From: Chloroflexota bacterium
GTDB taxonomy: Bacteria > Chloroflexota > Dormibacteria > CF-121
Direction: 5' to 3'
DNA: 13,719 bases
Assembly (NCBI GenBank): GCA_005889395.1
Contig: VBFX01000078.1
Coordinates: 1 to 13,719 of the forward strand
Notes under the pieces: generated by a model
Database searches by the model: none
Told to the model about the DNA's origin: nothing
The model's input: the letters and a program-made list of their open reading frames with translations, nothing else
Translations under genes and position numbers: made by a program
Shown here: one piece after another, positions 12,112-13,719 of the stretch
Layout of the letters: every line of letters begins with the position of its first letter
How positions within the stretch are numbered: the stretch's first letter is position 1

Positions 12112-12381
12112 TCAGTGCCGGACCGGTTGTCGCAGAATCCACACGATGAGGACGGCTAGGCCACCGAGGAAGAGCAGAACAATGCCCGCCATGACCAGCA
12201 AGCCGATCACGCCGATCGTCCCGCCGCCGCCGATGCGGCCCATCATCCCGCTCATTACGCCACCGCTCATCATCCATCCCATCATGAGGACCATGAACAG
12301 GCTCGAGATAAGGATCAATGCGAGGACCGCGGCCGTGAGGACGGCCACTACGATGACGAGACGCCGAAGTCCTTCATCCAT
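12112..12381 (-). CDS. Small Met-rich membrane protein with two transmembrane helices
   Basis: 89 residues, no named family recognised. Transmembrane helices at about 8-33 and 56-83; between them lies MVLMMGWMMSGGVMSGMMGRIGG split over the membrane edge, with eight methionines in 18 residues (30-47). Met clusters are common Cu(I)/Ag(I) ligands, which fits the CsoR and YHS-permease neighbours, but a copper role is an inference. The N-terminus is short and acidic/basic (MDEGLRR). No strong ribosome binding site. The gene lies 76 bp downstream of the thioredoxin-like lipoprotein gene and 17 bp upstream of the CC-motif gene. Confidence 0.7.
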   Translation of the reverse strand: MDEGLRRLVIVVAVLTAAVLALILISSLFMVLMMGWMMSGGVMSGMMGRIGGGGTIGVIGLLVMAGIVLLFLGGLAVLIVWILRQPVRH

Positions 12382-12425
12382 TGTTCGTGAGGCGAGCTGA
12401 TACTCGGCAGGTCAACGTAGGTCTC

Positions 12426-12448
12426 CAACTACCAGCTTATAGTAGTTG
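12426..12448. promoter_or_regulatory. Inverted repeat overlapping a possible -10 (candidate operator)
   Basis: CAACTAC - 9 nt - GTAGTTG, a perfect 7-bp dyad 9 nt past the lipoprotein stop codon and 45 nt before the Met-rich gene. On the minus strand the centre reads TATAAG (complement of 12436-12441), a fair -10, with no clear -35. It lacks a T-run, so it is not an intrinsic terminator. ACTAC/GTAGT half-sites resemble those of BlaI/CopY-type repressors, which often pair with M56 peptidases like the one at the window edge. Confidence 0.4.
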
Positions 12449-12457
12449 TCGCTTTCC

Positions 12458-13363
12458 CTACGGCGCCGCGAGAAGTTGATCGATTGCCGCACGCAGCTCG
12501 TCCGCGTCGGGCACGCCTTCGAATCGTGTCCGAATCAGCCCCTTCGCGTCGATCAGGAAAACCCACGGATCGGTCTGGAGGCGCCATTCCAGGACTTCCG
12601 GCCTGAGTTGCCTTTTCGACGGATCGGGCTTGAAGTCGCGCCAGATCTCGATGTGAATGAACGTAAGCCGGCTTCGGTAGGTGGGCTCCAGCGACTGCAG
12701 GGCGTGGATCAACGGCCCGCAGGTCGCACTGGTGCAGAAGGCCGGGGTGGCGAAGGCAACCAGCGTCGGACGGTGCTGGGCGATCGCGTCGGCAACCGAC
12801 ACCTGGTGCATGTCGTCGGGGGGCTGCCCGCTGTCGATGGTGCCGATGTCGGAGACGTCCTTCGCGGTCGGGTTATGGCTTGGCGGCGCCGGTTGTCCAG
12901 GCGCCGGGACCGTCGCGTTCGCGACGACCGTGAACGGCAGTCTGATGACGGCGTGCTCGCCATCGGGTCGTTGCGCCGTTATCTCCGCACCCCAGGTCCC
13001 CGCGGCCTCGAACTTGAGCTGCGCGACGTACAAGCCCTTGCCTTCGAGCTGAGCCCCGCGGAACGGAGCGTCTGACTCGCTCTTCAGTTGCGCGACCGCG
13101 CCGTTGACGAGAAAGGCGCGCACGTGCACGATCGCATCATTGACCGGGGTGTTCTGGTCAAGGATCCCAACCGGGAAGCGCTGGCTTCCAACCAAAACCT
13201 CAGAGGCGACGATTTGGGCCTGCAGCACCGCCGTCGTATCGCTGGGAGAAGCGGTGCCAGCACTCGTGCCAGCGCCGCAAGCGGCAAGGAGGAGCGTAAA
13301 GCCCCAGAGAAGCGCGATCGTCCGACCCTCACGCCTGCCGAGGACCACTCGGCTGGCGGGCAT
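12458..13363 (-). CDS. Thioredoxin-fold lipoprotein with N-terminal beta domain
   Basis: Predicted membrane-anchored extracytoplasmic thiol protein of 301 residues. Residues 1-28 form a lipoprotein signal (ALLWGFTLLLAAC) with lipobox Cys29. About 55-150 is a beta-rich Ig-like domain (FPVGILDQNTPVNDAIVHVRAF ... GTWGAEITAQRPDG), as in FixH/YtkA-type proteins. A Pro-rich linker (152-166) leads to a thioredoxin-like domain (about 190-300) with FATPAFCTSATCGPL: Cys210 and Cys215 are separated by four residues instead of the classical CxxC, as in a group of SCO/TlpA-like proteins. DPWVFLIDAKGLIRTRFEG is the usual cis-Pro strand region. Start chosen at 13363, because TGATG overlaps the M56 stop; an ATG at 13396 would add 11 residues. 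Possibly delivers or reduces for copper sites. Confidence 0.8.
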   Translation of the reverse strand: MPASRVVLGRREGRTIALLWGFTLLLAACGAGTSAGTASPSDTTAVLQAQIVASEVLVGSQRFPVGILDQNTPVNDAIVHVRAFLVNGAVAQLKSESDAPFRGAQLEGKGLYVAQLKFEAAGTWGAEITAQRPDGEHAVIRLPFTVVANATVPAPGQPAPPSHNPTAKDVSDIGTIDSGQPPDDMHQVSVADAIAQHRPTLVAFATPAFCTSATCGPLIHALQSLEPTYRSRLTFIHIEIWRDFKPDPSKRQLRPEVLEWRLQTDPWVFLIDAKGLIRTRFEGVPDADELRAAIDQLLAAP

Positions 13364-13719
13364 CAGGACACGGCGAGCAGCACGTGAGCCAGGCATACGG
13401 CGGTGCTCATGACGAGAATTGAGCCTGCTGCCGAAGAAAGCCAGATCGACAACGCTGGCGGTCGGGAGGCCACATGTTCACCCAGGATTTGTGCCACCCG
13501 TGCCTCGATCGCGCCGCCGAATGCCGGCAGCCCCCGAGGTTCCCGGACACCGGCGTGCCAGAGGGCGCGAGCCACCGTACGGCGGCCCACCTGCCCAATC
13601 GCCGCGCGATCAGCGGCAAGCTCCGACTCCTCGAGCCGGCGCTCGGCCCACCAGCGCAAAAGCGGGATGCAGAAGAACACGTCGGACGCTGCTTTGACGA
13701 GGTCGCGCCGGAGCGGCTC
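13363..13719 (-). CDS. M56-family (BlaR1-like) membrane peptidase, C-terminal part
   Basis: The 5' part lies beyond the right edge. The visible 118 residues read through the edge with no start needed: EPLRRDLVKAASDVFFCIPLLRWWAERRLEESELAADRAAI, matching the stretch after the HExxH motif in M56 zinc metallopeptidases, where an E-A-x-D segment supplies the third zinc ligand. A hydrophobic helix ends the protein (about SIWLSSAAGSILVMSTAVCLAHVLLAV). M56 members are usually paired with a BlaI/CopY repressor that they or a partner cleave; none is visible in the window. Its stop overlaps the lipoprotein ATG by 1 nt (TGATG), indicating coupled translation. Family confidence is moderate because the catalytic motif is outside. 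Confidence 0.65.
   Translation of the reverse strand, partial: EPLRRDLVKAASDVFFCIPLLRWWAERRLEESELAADRAAIGQVGRRTVARALWHAGVREPRGLPAFGGAIEARVAQILGEHVASRPPALSIWLSSAAGSILVMSTAVCLAHVLLAVS

Noticed and set aside
11792..12277. Minus-strand frame of 161 codons as an intact protein
   Set aside because: It starts out of frame inside the Met-rich gene and mixes in- and out-of-frame parts of the CC-motif gene; the frameshift-corrected reading is better.

Overview
The window is GC-rich, densely coded chromosomal DNA. The gene order rpmG - tRNA-Trp - secE - nusG, the zinc-type L33, the long Pro/Ala-rich N-terminal extension on NusG, the actinobacterial-looking rhodanese and the IS481-type transposon fit a high-GC free-living bacterium, most likely a soil or aquifer Chloroflexota relative or an actinobacterium-like lineage. 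The phylum call is an inference; no 16S or marker tree is possible from here.

Layout. (1) Positions 1-1378, minus strand: housekeeping transcription/translation/secretion operon (rpmG, tRNA-Trp CCA, secE, 5' part of nusG) driven by a near-consensus sigma-70 promoter at 1350-1378. (2) 1375-3866, minus strand: an exported coiled-coil L,D-transpeptidase (YkuD) whose C-terminus is written by a GC-rich hairpin repeat, and a two-domain thiosulfate sulfurtransferase followed by a second copy of that repeat. (3) 3977-5134, plus strand: a membrane-anchored TPR protein whose last codons run into a tRNA-Thr(UGU)-like sequence. (4) 5101-9865: an accessory island. A perfect 51-bp direct repeat of the tRNA-Thr 3' half (5128-5178 and 9645-9695), each copy followed by a colinear flank carrying paired TACCACCAA motifs, brackets a cargo of one divergent regulator and a three-gene operon (zinc alcohol dehydrogenase, 4-OT tautomerase, Mn-cupin of the hydroxynitrile-lyase type). 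A 1348-bp IS481-family element (5179-6526, 15-bp target duplication, frameshifted transposase) sits inside the left repeat, exactly at the tRNA 3' end. No integrase is visible. (5) 9884-13719, minus strand: a metal (probably copper) response block: M56-type membrane peptidase (partial), thioredoxin-fold lipoprotein, Met-rich two-TM protein, a frameshifted CC-motif gene, CsoR repressor with its operator, and a permease fused to two YHS metal-binding domains.

How it works together. The copper block combines sensing (CsoR, possibly an M56/BlaI-type pair off the edge), extracytoplasmic thiol chemistry, a Met-rich membrane protein and metal handling (permease-YHS). The island cargo looks like a small catabolic or detoxification unit for an alcohol/aldehyde or cyanohydrin-like substrate, controlled by a divergently transcribed MmyB-type regulator that has lost its helix-turn-helix core. 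The repeated tRNA-Thr modules suggest tandem integrations at one tRNA site, later hit by the IS. The most notable points are the IS-split tRNA attachment repeat, the HTH-less regulator beside its operon, the YHS gene nested in the permease with its own Shine-Dalgarno, and the two-frameshift CC-motif gene.
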